Shown piece by piece: positions 37,886 through 46,517 of a DNA stretch of 64,000 nucleotides. The stretch's first letter is position 1, and the number at the start of each line of letters is the position of its first letter. The DNA lies in contig NZ_FRDK01000001.1 of NCBI RefSeq assembly GCF_900143245.1, positions 1 to 64,000 of the forward strand, given 5' to 3'. The position numbers and the translations under genes were made by a program. The notes under the pieces were generated by a model, which worked only from the letters and a program-made list of their open reading frames with translations, made no database searches and was not told where the DNA came from. This DNA is from Flavobacterium fryxellicola (GTDB lineage: Bacteria > Bacteroidota > Bacteroidia > Flavobacteriales > Flavobacteriaceae).

Positions 37886-37917
37886 CGAATGTATACATAA
37901 TTTCCAGCTAACCCAAA
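37886..37917 (-). promoter_or_regulatory. Promoter of the pheA operon leader
   Basis: On the minus strand TTTG at 37917-37914, a 20-nt spacer and TACATTCG at 37893-37886, one mismatch from TAnnTTTG. The predicted start lies about 20 nt before the leader peptide ATG at 37857. Confidence 0.5.
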
Positions 37918-38189
37918 AAAAAGGGCGCTTTTATTGCACTAAAAAAGGATTCACTAAAAAACTAGTTATTAATTATGTAATATTTAAAAAAAGGCGTTAA
38001 AAATCTCATTTAGTCAGTGGGCATTTGAAATTTATATCCGTTAAATATTTTCTGTCCAACATTTTATGCCAATTACACTTATGGTCTGCGCTTTCCAATG
38101 CCTATCGGCAGTAGTACAATGCCCTTTAATATGAAAATGATCTTATTTACAGAGGATTACATCGGCACTACTTTTACGTAAATACCAAA
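37918..38189. other. Intergenic DNA between the pheA promoter and the symporter gene, nothing recognised
   Basis: About 270 bp after the symporter stop codon and before the pheA promoter. It holds no open frame of note, no clear terminator and no recognised repeat. Confidence 0.5.
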
Positions 38190-39443
38190 TTAGATTGCTC
38201 CTTTTTCCGAAAGCCATTTTTTTCCTTCTGCAATTCGGGTCACCAACATCGCTGATACTAAATCCCCATTGGCATTTAGCAAAGTTGCCATCGGATCTAC
38301 TAAAGTTCCTATAATCATGGCTGCTGGCAAAGCTTGTTCCATAGGAAATCCATAAACAGTGATAGCGAGAATTTCGCCAATATAGCCCCCATTGGGAATT
38401 CCGCCTTCAACAACAGATACGATTACTGTAATCCCAATTGCCATAAGTAAGGTGCTGGGATCCGTAAAATCCTTGCCAAACATCGCAAAAATAACTGCAA
38501 TTTTAATAATCGACGACATGCTCGACCCATCCTTATGCAAAGGAGCGCCAAGCGGAATTACCATATTTCTAATATGTACGGGAATTTTTATTTGTTCTGC
38601 ACCCTCTAAATTGGCGGGAATCGTTGCAATACTACTGCAGGTTCCTAGCGCAGTGAGGGAAGGGGTAATGTTATTTCTCCAAAACACTTTAAAACCTAAC
38701 GTACCACCAGCAAGAAAAGCATATAAACTAAAAAACACAACAAAGTAAAAAGCACAAACAGCATAGTAAAGCCCTAAAGGTTTTGCGTACGCGCCAAATA
38801 ATTGCGGACCAAAAATGCCGACTTGATAAGCAAAATAAGCCCCCAAACCTATTGGAGCTATTTTCATGATCAGGTGCAGCAATTGTTTCATTACCTCATT
38901 CCCTGAATTTAAAAATCGGCTAAAATCTTTCCCCTTCTCGCCCGAATGTAAACTGGCGAATCCTATTAGAAATGAAAATATAATGAGTGCCAACATGTTT
39001 TTGCGAGACAACAATTCAAAGAAATCATTTGCGGTAAGCAATTGTGTGATTTGCATCCCTGCAGATCCCGTTTTGACCATTTCCAAAGGGATTTTAGAAA
39101 TGATTATATCTTGCTGAATCGGGAAAAGTAAAACCCCCACAATCATCAAAATAGCAGAAATAAGTACCGTAGTTAAAAACACTCCAATTACGATTCCAAA
39201 AAGCTTACCAAGCTTCTCTGTCTTTTCTAAACTGGCAATTGATGATGCGATTGTAAAAAATAGCAACGGGATAATTGCTGTAAATAGTAAATTCAGAAAA
39301 ATATCGCCTAGTGGCTTGATAACTTCTACGTCTTTTCCAAAAACTAATCCTAAGATACTACCGGCTAGAATTCCTCCCAGCAGCAATAGAATACTTTTAT
39401 AATTTTTTAAGAAACCACCAGATCGGGTATTATTTAAATTCAT
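38190..39443 (-). CDS. Dicarboxylate/amino acid:cation symporter (DAACS family)
   Basis: A 417-residue GltP/DctA-type secondary transporter of the inner membrane. It has about eight predicted membrane helices, starting with SILLLLGGILAGSILGLVFG, and re-entrant loops with the family signatures GTCSSIATIPANLEGA (serine-rich loop) and PLGAPLHKDGSSM, followed by VDPMATLLNANGD with the conserved Asp and Asn that bind substrate and sodium. It imports glutamate, aspartate or C4-dicarboxylates; which one cannot be told. It appears monocistronic and divergent from gldA. Confidence 0.9.
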   Translation of the reverse strand: MNLNNTRSGGFLKNYKSILLLLGGILAGSILGLVFGKDVEVIKPLGDIFLNLLFTAIIPLLFFTIASSIASLEKTEKLGKLFGIVIGVFLTTVLISAILMIVGVLLFPIQQDIIISKIPLEMVKTGSAGMQITQLLTANDFFELLSRKNMLALIIFSFLIGFASLHSGEKGKDFSRFLNSGNEVMKQLLHLIMKIAPIGLGAYFAYQVGIFGPQLFGAYAKPLGLYYAVCAFYFVVFFSLYAFLAGGTLGFKVFWRNNITPSLTALGTCSSIATIPANLEGAEQIKIPVHIRNMVIPLGAPLHKDGSSMSSIIKIAVIFAMFGKDFTDPSTLLMAIGITVIVSVVEGGIPNGGYIGEILAITVYGFPMEQALPAAMIIGTLVDPMATLLNANGDLVSAMLVTRIAEGKKWLSEKGAI

Positions 39444-39615
39444 TTCTTTAAAGTTTGTGGTAAATATATAAATCTAGCGGAGAAATTGATTGTTGTTCCT
39501 ACTGTTATTTAGGCAAATGAAGTTTACGTTAAAAACTAGAGACACTACTTTGTATGAATTTTATAGACGAAGACGGAATGTGTGTAAAAAACAACAAATC
39601 AATCCTTTTTCTGTT

Positions 39616-39623
39616 TACTTTTG
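39616..39623 (+). promoter_or_regulatory. gldA promoter -7 element
   Basis: TACTTTTG on the plus strand is an exact TAnnTTTG box, 16 bp before the ATG. The -33 region lacks a clear TTTG. Confidence 0.4.
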
Positions 39624-39639
39624 CAACAAATAATACATC

Positions 39640-40536
39640 ATGTCAATAGAAGTAAATAATATATCCAAAAGTTATGGTGCTCAAAAAGCACTGGATAACA
39701 TATCATTTTCTGTCAAAAAAGGAGAAATAGTAGGTTTCTTGGGTCCTAATGGAGCTGGAAAATCGACTTTGATGAAAATATTAACTACTTATATCAATGC
39801 CGATGAAGGCTCTGCATTAGTAAATGGCCATGATGTAAATACCAACCAAAAAGCGGTGCAGCTTTCTATTGGTTATCTGCCGGAACACAATCCGTTGTAT
39901 TTGGATTTGTTTGTGCGGGAATATTTAGCTTTTAATGCCGATGTTTATAAAGTGGCCAAATCCCGTATTGAGGAAGTGATTCAATTGACGGGTTTAACAA
40001 CTGAAAGTCATAAAAAAATAGGGCAATTATCGAAAGGATTTCGCCAGCGTGTGGGTCTTGCCAATGCCTTGTTACACGATCCCGATGTTTTGATTCTCGA
40101 TGAACCCACAACAGGTTTAGATCCAAACCAATTAATAGAAATACGTAATGTGATAAAAAACGCGGGAAAAGACAAAACCATTTTCCTTTCTACACACATC
40201 ATGCAAGAAGTAGAAGCGATTTGTGACCGTGTCATCATCATTAACAACGGAAAAATTGTAGCCGATAAAAAACTGGATAACTTAATCTCTGCCGATAAAG
40301 AACAAATTATAGAAGTAGAATTTGATTATAAAATCGAAGAACAAGCGATTGCAAAAATTCCACATTTAAAATCATATAAAAATACACACGATTGCTCTTG
40401 GGAATTGACTTTTCTATCCGATAAAGACATGCGTCCAGCTGTTTTTGATTTTGCACATGATAACGGATTGAAAACGTTACAACTCAATCAGAAAAATAAA
40501 AATCTTGAGGCAGTGTTTAGGGAGATTACAAAATAA
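39640..40536 (+). CDS. gldA: Gliding motility ABC transporter ATP-binding protein GldA
   Basis: A 298-residue ABC ATPase matching GldA, the ATP-binding subunit that works with GldF and GldG and is needed for gliding in Flavobacterium. The N-terminus is MSIEVNNISKSYGAQKALDN. Walker A is GPNGAGKST, the ABC signature is LSKGFRQRVGLA, and Walker B is VLILDEPTTGLDP, with the switch His in FLSTHIMQEVE. A C-terminal domain of about 80 residues follows. gldF and gldG are not in this window, in line with gldA being unlinked in related genomes. It supports a gliding bacteroidete host. Confidence 0.88.
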   Translation: MSIEVNNISKSYGAQKALDNISFSVKKGEIVGFLGPNGAGKSTLMKILTTYINADEGSALVNGHDVNTNQKAVQLSIGYLPEHNPLYLDLFVREYLAFNADVYKVAKSRIEEVIQLTGLTTESHKKIGQLSKGFRQRVGLANALLHDPDVLILDEPTTGLDPNQLIEIRNVIKNAGKDKTIFLSTHIMQEVEAICDRVIIINNGKIVADKKLDNLISADKEQIIEVEFDYKIEEQAIAKIPHLKSYKNTHDCSWELTFLSDKDMRPAVFDFAHDNGLKTLQLNQKNKNLEAVFREITK

Positions 40537-40661
40537 GTACTCAGTGTACCGTTTTTAGCTTTCAGTTAAGATCTCAGGTAAAAAAGCTCCCTTTTTTCAT
40601 TCCGACGAGGGAGTACTTACAAAATGATGAGAATTTGGAATTGCGAACGTCATTAACAGCA

Positions 40662-40751
40662 CTAAATCCCTAGCCCAGATGGAAGCGGCATCCTTTTTTG
40701 ATCCGTTTTTCAGGATCAAAAAGATAGAGCGCACAGCTGGAAATAGCTCCT
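40662..40751 (-). repeat. Interspersed stem-loop repeat X, copy 1
   Basis: Read on the minus strand it runs AGGAGCTATTTCCAGCTGTG, CGCTCTATCTTTTT, a hairpin GATCCTGAAAAACGGATC, AAAAAAGGATGCCGCTTCC and GGGCTAGGG. It fills the convergent spacer between gldA and metF and starts within the metF TAG stop codon (40752-40750). Copies at 35471 and 46061 share the frame but not the central stem sequence. Confidence 0.7.
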
Positions 40752-41706
40752 AAAAAACTTTACTAGCGATTTGCTTAATATTTTCTGATTTTCCCATAGA
40801 ATAATAATGCAAAACGGGAACGCCTGCCGCTTTAAGTTCGAGGGACTGCTGAATTGCCCATTCTATTCCCACTTGTCTGATGTCACTATTATTTTTGCAC
40901 TGATCAACGGCTTGAATTAAATCCTCCGGCAAATCGATTCTGAAAATTTGTGGCAAAACTTGTAAATGTCTTTGCACTGCAATAGGTTTGATCCCTGGAA
41001 TAATAGGAACTGTAATTCCCATTTCTCTGGCTTTGGCAACAAACTCAAAATACTTTGCATTATCAAAAAACATTTGGGTTACCACATAATCAGCACCGGC
41101 TTCAACCTTCTCCTTCAAACGTTTCAAATCAGAAATTAAAGATGGAGATTCCAAATGTTTCTCTGGATAACCTGCAACACCAATGCAAAAATTAGCTTTA
41201 TTATCAACATCCATCACATCATGCAGGTACTTTCCGCAATTGAGCTGATTAATTTGCTTAACCAAATCAACTGCAAAATCATTCCCCCCTTTTTTAGGAA
41301 CAAATGACTGTTCATCCTTCATAGCATCTCCGCGCAATGCCATCACATTATCTATTCCTAAATAATGACAATCCACCAATAAATATTCGGTTTCCTCCTG
41401 AGTAAAACCACCGCAAAGCACGTGGGGAACTGTATCTACATTGTACTTATGCTTAATTGAGGCACAAATACCCAAAGTCCCTGGTCGCATTCGAGTTAAT
41501 TTTTTTTCCAATAAACCGTTTCCTTTATCCACATAAATAAACTCTTCGCGAGAAGTGGTTACATCTATAAATGGGGGTTTGAACTCCATTAACGGATCAA
41601 TATTGTCGTATAATTCCTGAATACTTTTCCCTTTTTGAGGCGGAATAATTTCGAAGGAGAATAATGTTTCTCCGCTTGCATCTTCTATATGTTGTGTTAC
41701 TTTCAT
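40750..41706 (-). CDS. metF: 5,10-methylenetetrahydrofolate reductase
   Basis: A 318-residue flavoprotein that makes 5-methyl-THF, the methyl donor for MetH. Visible blocks are FSFEIIPPQKGKS (the FEFFPP-like N-terminal motif), HVLCGGFTQEE, GIDNVMALRGD, FCIGVAGYPEKH and DYVVTQMFFDNAKYFEF, which is the folate/FAD-binding barrel core. Size is normal for the bacterial enzyme. It lies 80 bp after metH2 on the same strand, so metH1, metH2 and metF form one unit under the SAM-I riboswitch. The spacer holds a direct repeat AACACAGTCATAAAA. Confidence 0.94.
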   Translation of the reverse strand: MKVTQHIEDASGETLFSFEIIPPQKGKSIQELYDNIDPLMEFKPPFIDVTTSREEFIYVDKGNGLLEKKLTRMRPGTLGICASIKHKYNVDTVPHVLCGGFTQEETEYLLVDCHYLGIDNVMALRGDAMKDEQSFVPKKGGNDFAVDLVKQINQLNCGKYLHDVMDVDNKANFCIGVAGYPEKHLESPSLISDLKRLKEKVEAGADYVVTQMFFDNAKYFEFVAKAREMGITVPIIPGIKPIAVQRHLQVLPQIFRIDLPEDLIQAVDQCKNNSDIRQVGIEWAIQQSLELKAAGVPVLHYYSMGKSENIKQIASKVF

Positions 41707-41788
41707 TTTAAGTCTTAAAGTTTGAATGTCAAAAACCGAAAGTCAAGTCCTTTGGACTTAATGACTGTGTTTTTTATGACTGTGTTTT

Positions 41789-44482
41789 TTAGTCTGCTAT
41801 ATTTGGACTCAACCACTTCGTCGCCACTTCAGTGGACACGCTTCTTCGTTTCGCATAATCGATGACTTGGTCTTCTTTTATTTTTCCGAGTCCAAAATAC
41901 CTACTTTCTGGGTTTCCAAAATAATATCCAGAAACCGAAGAAGCCGGCCACATCGCCATGCTTTCCGTTAAAGTCACTCCTATTTCTTCGGCTACATGTA
42001 GCAATTTCCAAATGGTAGGTTTCTCTAAATGATCCGGACAAGCAGGATAACCTGGTGCTGGACGAATGCCTTTATACACTTCTTCAATCATCGCCTCCGT
42101 GCTTAAATTTTCATCGGCCGCATAACCCCAAATCTCTTTACGGATTTTTTCGTGCAAATATTCCGCGAAAGCTTCCGCAAAACGATCTGCTAATGCCTTC
42201 ACCATAATTGAACTGTAATCGTCTAAATCTTTTTCGAATTCTGCTGCCCATTCATCAACCCCAAAACCAGTTGTCACACAAAAACAGCCCATATAATCTG
42301 TTTTACCAGAATCTTTTGGCGCTATGAAATCAGCCAATGCAATGTTTGGCGCTCCTTTTGTTTTTTGAGATTGTTGACGGAGAGTCAAAAAGAGTGCTTT
42401 CGAATCAGTTCCCCCTTCGGGGGTTAGTGGGCTTATTTCAATATCATCATCATTGACTTGGTTAGCAGGAAAAATACCATAAATTCCCTTCGCTGTCAGT
42501 TTCTTTTCTTTCAAAATAACTTTTAACATGTCCTGTGCATCTGCAAATACAGAAGTTGCTTGTTCACCCACCACTTCATCGGTCAGAATAGCTGGGCATT
42601 TACCAAACAATTCCCAAGTTCTAAAAAACGGTGTCCAGTCGATATACGGAACCAAAACATCTAAATCAACCTCGATGGTTTTTGTTCCAATAAAATTAGG
42701 CTTCATCGGGTTGTAGTTTTCCCAATCCAATTGCAATTTGTTTTTCCGAGCTTGCTCAATTGTCAAGAAGTTTTTATCGCGCGAACGATTTAAGAACGTC
42801 TCTCTAAAAGCATCATACTCTGCTCGGATATCACTGGCATATATTTTTTTGTCTTTATTCAATAAACTTCCAGCAACCGTTACGGCTCTCGACGCATCGT
42901 TTACGTGAATAACTGTTTCTCTATATTGAGGCGCAATTTTCACGGCGGTATGTGCTCTAGAAGTTGTTGCACCGCCAATCATTATTGGAATCTTCAAGCC
43001 TCGCTTATCTAATTCCTTAGCCAGGTGTACCATTTCGTCTAAGGACGGCGTAATTAATCCACTTAATCCAATGATATCTACGTTGTGTTCTATAGCTGCC
43101 GCAATAATTTTCTCTGGAGCAACCATTACACCAAGATCAACAATCTCATAATTGTTACACGCCAAAACCACCGATACAATGTTTTTTCCAATGTCGTGTA
43201 CATCTCCTTTGACAGTTGCCATTAAAATTTTTCCATTCCCTCGCTTGTCGCCCGCCTGTTTACTAGCTTCAATGTAAGGCAATAAATAAGCTACGGCTTT
43301 CTTCATTACACGAGCTGATTTTACCACTTGCGGTAAAAACATTTTTCCTGAACCAAATAAATCACCAACTACATTCATCCCAGCCATTAAGTTGATTTCG
43401 ATTACTTCAATAGGTTTTGTTGCCGCTAATCTTGCTTCTTCAACATCAATTTCTATAAATTCATCTACTCCTTTTACTAGTGAATGTGTTAATCGTTCTT
43501 GAATAGTTCCCGACCGCCATTCTTGGATTGCTTTTTCAATGCTTTTGGTATCTCCTTTTACATTTTCTGCAAAGTCTAACAATCTTTCGGTTGCATCATC
43601 GCGTCTGTTCAGAATTACATCTTCAACGCGCTCTAATAAATCCTTTGGAATTTCATCATAAATAGAAAGCATTTCTGGATTCACAATTCCCATTGTCATT
43701 CCGTGTTGGATGGCATGGTATAAAAACACAGAATGCATTGCCTCCCGAACCGTATCATTTCCTCTAAACGAAAACGAAACATTACTTACACCACCACTAA
43801 TGTGAGCATGCGGTAAATTTTCACGAACCCATTTAGTTCCTCTAAAAAAATCTAAGGCATTCAGGCGGTGTTCCTCCATACCCGTTGCCACTGGAAATAC
43901 ATTTAAATCGAAAATAATATCTTGTGGAGGAAAACCAACTTTGTCAACCAAAATAGCATACGAACGTTGGCAAATTTCTACTCGACGCTCGTAATTATCT
44001 GCTTGTCCCGTTTCATCAAAAGCCATGATGATAACCGCAGCTCCATAGCGTTTGATTAGTTTAGCGTGATGGATAAAAGCTTCTTCTCCCTCTTTCAACG
44101 AAATTGAATTCACCACACTTTTTCCTTGCACTACTTTTAGACCTGCTTCAATAATATCCCATTTAGAGCTGTCAATCATAATTGGCACTCGAGATATATC
44201 AGGTTCGGCTGCAATCAAATTCAAGAATTTTGTCATCGCATATTCGCCATCCAGCATTCCTTCATCCATATTAATATCGATGATTTGAGCGCCGCCTTCT
44301 ACTTGTTCTTTAGCAATACTGAGTGCTTCTTCGTATTTTTCTTCCTTGATTAAGCGAAGGAATTTTCTAGAACCCGTAACATTTGTTCGTTCACCAATAT
44401 TTACAAAAACGCTATCCGGCGTAATGATTAAGGGCTCTAATCCCGATAACACAAGGTTTCTTCTAGTTTCTTTTTGTACCAT
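41789..44482 (-). CDS. metH: Methionine synthase MetH, folate-, cobalamin- and SAM-binding part
   Basis: An 897-residue protein comprising the C-terminal three quarters of cobalamin-dependent methionine synthase. It has a pterin-binding barrel (about 15-290, [17 protein letters not shown]), a cap and cobalamin-binding domain (about 310-560, [11 protein letters not shown] with the cobalt-ligating His429), and an activation domain (about 590-897, with [15 protein letters not shown]). The homocysteine-binding module is encoded separately upstream (44981-45982). Within the activation domain, residues reading [12 protein letters not shown] correspond to an in-frame copy of a palindromic intergenic repeat. 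It is followed by metF. Confidence 0.94.
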   Translation of the reverse strand: MVQKETRRNLVLSGLEPLIITPDSVFVNIGERTNVTGSRKFLRLIKEEKYEEALSIAKEQVEGGAQIIDINMDEGMLDGEYAMTKFLNLIAAEPDISRVPIMIDSSKWDIIEAGLKVVQGKSVVNSISLKEGEEAFIHHAKLIKRYGAAVIIMAFDETGQADNYERRVEICQRSYAILVDKVGFPPQDIIFDLNVFPVATGMEEHRLNALDFFRGTKWVRENLPHAHISGGVSNVSFSFRGNDTVREAMHSVFLYHAIQHGMTMGIVNPEMLSIYDEIPKDLLERVEDVILNRRDDATERLLDFAENVKGDTKSIEKAIQEWRSGTIQERLTHSLVKGVDEFIEIDVEEARLAATKPIEVIEINLMAGMNVVGDLFGSGKMFLPQVVKSARVMKKAVAYLLPYIEASKQAGDKRGNGKILMATVKGDVHDIGKNIVSVVLACNNYEIVDLGVMVAPEKIIAAAIEHNVDIIGLSGLITPSLDEMVHLAKELDKRGLKIPIMIGGATTSRAHTAVKIAPQYRETVIHVNDASRAVTVAGSLLNKDKKIYASDIRAEYDAFRETFLNRSRDKNFLTIEQARKNKLQLDWENYNPMKPNFIGTKTIEVDLDVLVPYIDWTPFFRTWELFGKCPAILTDEVVGEQATSVFADAQDMLKVILKEKKLTAKGIYGIFPANQVNDDDIEISPLTPEGGTDSKALFLTLRQQSQKTKGAPNIALADFIAPKDSGKTDYMGCFCVTTGFGVDEWAAEFEKDLDDYSSIMVKALADRFAEAFAEYLHEKIRKEIWGYAADENLSTEAMIEEVYKGIRPAPGYPACPDHLEKPTIWKLLHVAEEIGVTLTESMAMWPASSVSGYYFGNPESRYFGLGKIKEDQVIDYAKRRSVSTEVATKWLSPNIAD
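42411..42435. repeat. GC-rich palindromic repeat P inside the metH reading frame
   Basis: CCCCCTTCGGGGGTTAGTGG on the plus strand matches the elements at 51347 and 57695. On the coding strand it reads in frame as Ser-Pro-Leu-Thr-Pro-Glu-Gly-Gly and so adds a short loop to MetH without breaking it. Confidence 0.7.
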
Positions 44483-44599
44483 TTTCTTTATTTTGAATTC
44501 TACACCATTTTCAAAATGAAATAGATTTGATCTTTATTTTTCTTCTCCTTCTTTTGGGCGTGTCCCTTCAGTTGCTTCGTCGTTCCTCCTCGCAACTTC

Positions 44600-44687
44600 G
44601 GGTCGGGCTATTCGTTACAAGTCCTCGTCAAATTCCGCCAAAGCTTCATTTGTCTGTGGGCTTTTCACTACTATCCCTCACGCGATT
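44600..44687. repeat. Interspersed intergenic repeat Y, copy 2
   Basis: Aligns with the reverse complement of 465-552 along 88 bp. It begins GGGTCGGGCTATTCG and ends CTACTATCCCTCACGCG. Confidence 0.7.
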
Positions 44688-44699
44688 TGTGCTTCAATT

Positions 44700-44863
44700 G
44701 TCATTGCGAGGAACGAAGCACGAAGCAAAGCAATCTGATTACGCATCCCTGTTTTCCCATATTCTTGTCATTCAGACCGAGGAAGAATCTACGTTAAGTG
44801 AGCAACATGATGCGATTGCTTCGCCTGTTCGCTGACGCTCGATTCTTCGTTCCTCAGAATGAC
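44700..44863. repeat. Cluster of GTCATT...GAGGAACGAAG-type repeats
   Basis: Three related units: GTCATTGCGAGGAACGAAGC at 44700, GTCATTCAGACCGAGGAAGA at 44767, and the inverse GATTCTTCGTTCCTCAGAAT at 44841. The last two are inverted copies about 50 bp apart and can form a long hairpin, as in REP/BIME elements. Confidence 0.65.
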
Positions 44864-44980
44864 AAAAGCAACCGTTTAATCCTTCTTTACAGGCACAAGC
44901 AGTACAATCGCCTGAGTAATTTTAATAATTTCAAAACAATTGTCAAAGTTCAAAACTTTGATATTGGTCATATCAACATT

Positions 44981-45982
44981 CTACATCACCGCCGTCGAAA
45001 CTCTTGGTTTATACTCCTTTGCGATATCAGCAATTAACCTGATATGTTCTGGCGTTGTTCCACAGCAACCGCCTATGATATTTACTAAATTATCGTCTAA
45101 ATATTCTTTGATGAATGCCTGCATTTGCTCTGGTGTTTCATCGTATTCTCCAAAAGCATTTGGCAATCCTGCATTAGGATGTGCTGATACGTTGAAAGAA
45201 GTATTCTGAGACAAAGTTTGCAAATACGGCTTCAACAAATCGGCTCCAAGGGCGCAATTAAAACCAACACTCAATAAAGGAATATGTGAAACTGAAACCA
45301 AGAAAGCTTCTACTGTTTGCCCAGAAAGTGTTCTTCCAGATGCATCTGTAATGGTTCCTGAAACCATGATTGGAATATCAATATTGCGTTCGTCTTTGAC
45401 TTCTTCAATAGCAAAAAGTGCTGCTTTAGCATTTAACGTGTCGAAAATGGTTTCAACCAGTAATAAATCACTTCCACCATCAATTAAGGCTTCCACTTGT
45501 TGCTTATATGCAATACGCAAATCATCAAACGTCACTGCTCGATAACCTGGGTCGTTTACGTCCGGCGACATACTTGCCGTGCGGTTTGTTGGCCCTATAG
45601 ATCCAGCAACAAAACGAGGTTTGTCTGGGTTTTTGGCGGTGAATTCATCGGCTACTTCGCGAGCGATTCGTGCGGATTCATAATTAAGTTCATAAACAAT
45701 ATCTTCGAGGTGGTAATCAGCCATGCCTATTGTTGTCCCAGAAAAAGTATTGGTTTCCACAATATCGGCTCCCGCTTCAAAATAGGCTGCGTGAACTGCT
45801 CGAATCGCTTGCGGCTGTGTCAGAGATAATAAGTCATTATTTCCTTTTAACGAATGTGGAAAATCCTTGAAACGTTCGCCACGGAAATCTTCCTCCGAAA
45901 AATTGTAGCGTTGCAACATGGTTCCCATTGCTCCATCGAGAACAAGAATTCTTTCTTTGATTGCCTTTTGAATGTTTGACAT
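44981..45982 (-). CDS. Methionine synthase MetH, homocysteine S-methyltransferase part
   Basis: A 333-residue homocysteine S-methyltransferase barrel equal to the N-terminal module of MetH. It opens with [15 protein letters not shown]. The zinc-binding cysteines are in VGFNCALG and [14 protein letters not shown] full-length MetH has this fused to the folate and cobalamin domains; here those lie in the next gene, 498 bp downstream. Complete motifs on both sides of the split indicate two functional subunits rather than a broken gene. A SAM-I riboswitch lies 270 bp upstream. Confidence 0.93.
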   Translation of the reverse strand: MSNIQKAIKERILVLDGAMGTMLQRYNFSEEDFRGERFKDFPHSLKGNNDLLSLTQPQAIRAVHAAYFEAGADIVETNTFSGTTIGMADYHLEDIVYELNYESARIAREVADEFTAKNPDKPRFVAGSIGPTNRTASMSPDVNDPGYRAVTFDDLRIAYKQQVEALIDGGSDLLLVETIFDTLNAKAALFAIEEVKDERNIDIPIMVSGTITDASGRTLSGQTVEAFLVSVSHIPLLSVGFNCALGADLLKPYLQTLSQNTSFNVSAHPNAGLPNAFGEYDETPEQMQAFIKEYLDDNLVNIIGGCCGTTPEHIRLIADIAKEYKPRVSTAVM

Positions 45983-46254
45983 AACTTGTATTATTTACCT
46001 CAGTTTGCGGTGAGATTTATTCTTTTGATTAATAATTACAAAAGTTCTCATATAGCAGCTCTTTAGCCCCGATTGCAGCGATATCCTTTTTTTATAAACC
46101 CTTTCAGGGTTTTAAACCCTGAAAGGGTTTATAAAAAAAGATATAGCGTAAAGCGGGAAAATCATCGGCAAAAAAGGCCTGATAATTCGCTCTAAAAATA
46201 ATATCGATAGGTTGTCAAGAAAAGGTTTGAGAAATACTGTGGCAGTATTCTTGT
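45983..46254 (-). other. Leader between the SAM-I aptamer and metH
   Basis: About 270 nt. It includes a short hairpin just after the aptamer (46233-46239 with 46243-46249, no strong T run) and repeat X copy 2. No canonical terminator or Phe/Met-type leader ORF was identified, so the expression platform is unclear. Confidence 0.5.
46061..46160 (-). repeat. Interspersed stem-loop repeat X, copy 2, in the metH leader
   Basis: Plus strand frame: TTTAGCCCCGATTGCAGCGA, TATCC, a large palindrome (46087-46139) and AAGATATAGCGTAAAGCGGG. The palindrome is an almost perfect inverted repeat with arms of about 26 bp built on TATAAACCCTTTCAGGG. It sits between the riboswitch and the start codon, so it will be part of the metH leader RNA. 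Confidence 0.7.
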
Positions 46255-46371
46255 GTTATCTATCTTATAGTTCTGAAATAAAATCAGAATAAAGTAGAAT
46301 GTAGCACCTTCTTTAAAGATAAAGGGTTGCTAAGGTTTCATCGGGTCTTTCCCTCCGCCTTTCGTGATAAC
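46255..46371 (-). ncRNA. SAM-I (S-box) riboswitch upstream of metH
   Basis: On the minus strand P1 is GTTATC (46371-46366) paired with GATAAC (46260-46255). Inside it are the S-box signatures GAAAGGCGGAGGGAAAGACC, CGATGAAACCTTAGCAACC and AAGGTGCTACATTC. These are the SAM-binding core, kink-turn and pseudoknot regions of the class. It is expected to switch the metH1-metH2-metF unit off when SAM is abundant. The expression platform is not obvious. Confidence 0.93.
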
Positions 46372-46405
46372 TTGCAATAAATATAGGAACAGTGCAAAGT
46401 AAAGA

Positions 46406-46439
46406 AATAGCGTTACTACTTCCAAGTAATAACGCTATT
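46406..46439. terminator. Bidirectional terminator after the FNR-type reductase gene
   Basis: A 10-bp inverted repeat (46406-46415 with 46430-46439) with an inner TACTT/AAGTA stem, a T7 run on the plus strand and TTTCTTT on the minus strand. It ends the cys operon before the metH promoter region. Confidence 0.8.
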
Positions 46440-46446
46440 TTTTTGA

Positions 46447-46482
46447 TTTATGAATGATGATTAACGATTTTTGATTTTTGAT
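46447..46482. repeat. AT-rich spacer repeat Z, copy 2
   Basis: TTTATGAATGATGATTAACG followed by ATTTTTGATTTTTGAT matches the units at 32471 and 55803. Confidence 0.5.
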
Positions 46483-46517
46483 GTATCAAAAAATCGGTAA
46501 TCCGCAATTTGAACTAT

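Larger units (their letters stand above)
44483..44980. other. Repeat-rich spacer between the two metH genes
   Basis: About 500 bp without a credible gene. It contains repeat Y copy 2 (44600-44687), a GTCATTGCGAGGAACGAAGC-type repeat (44700-44742), an inverted pair of the related element (44767-44789 with 44841-44863), and a hairpin TCAAAGTTCAAAACTTTGA (44943-44961). Open frames here are very short and repeat-derived. Confidence 0.75.

Noticed and set aside
44527..45037. Open frames of 79-102 codons in the spacer between the metH genes
   Set aside because: They are composed of interspersed repeat sequence, differ from neighbouring genes in codon use, and no homologous family was recognised.
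46087..46139. Large palindrome in the metH leader considered as an intrinsic terminator
   Set aside because: The T run lies on the 5' side and an A run on the 3' side in both directions, so no U tract follows the hairpin. It fits the central stem of repeat X.
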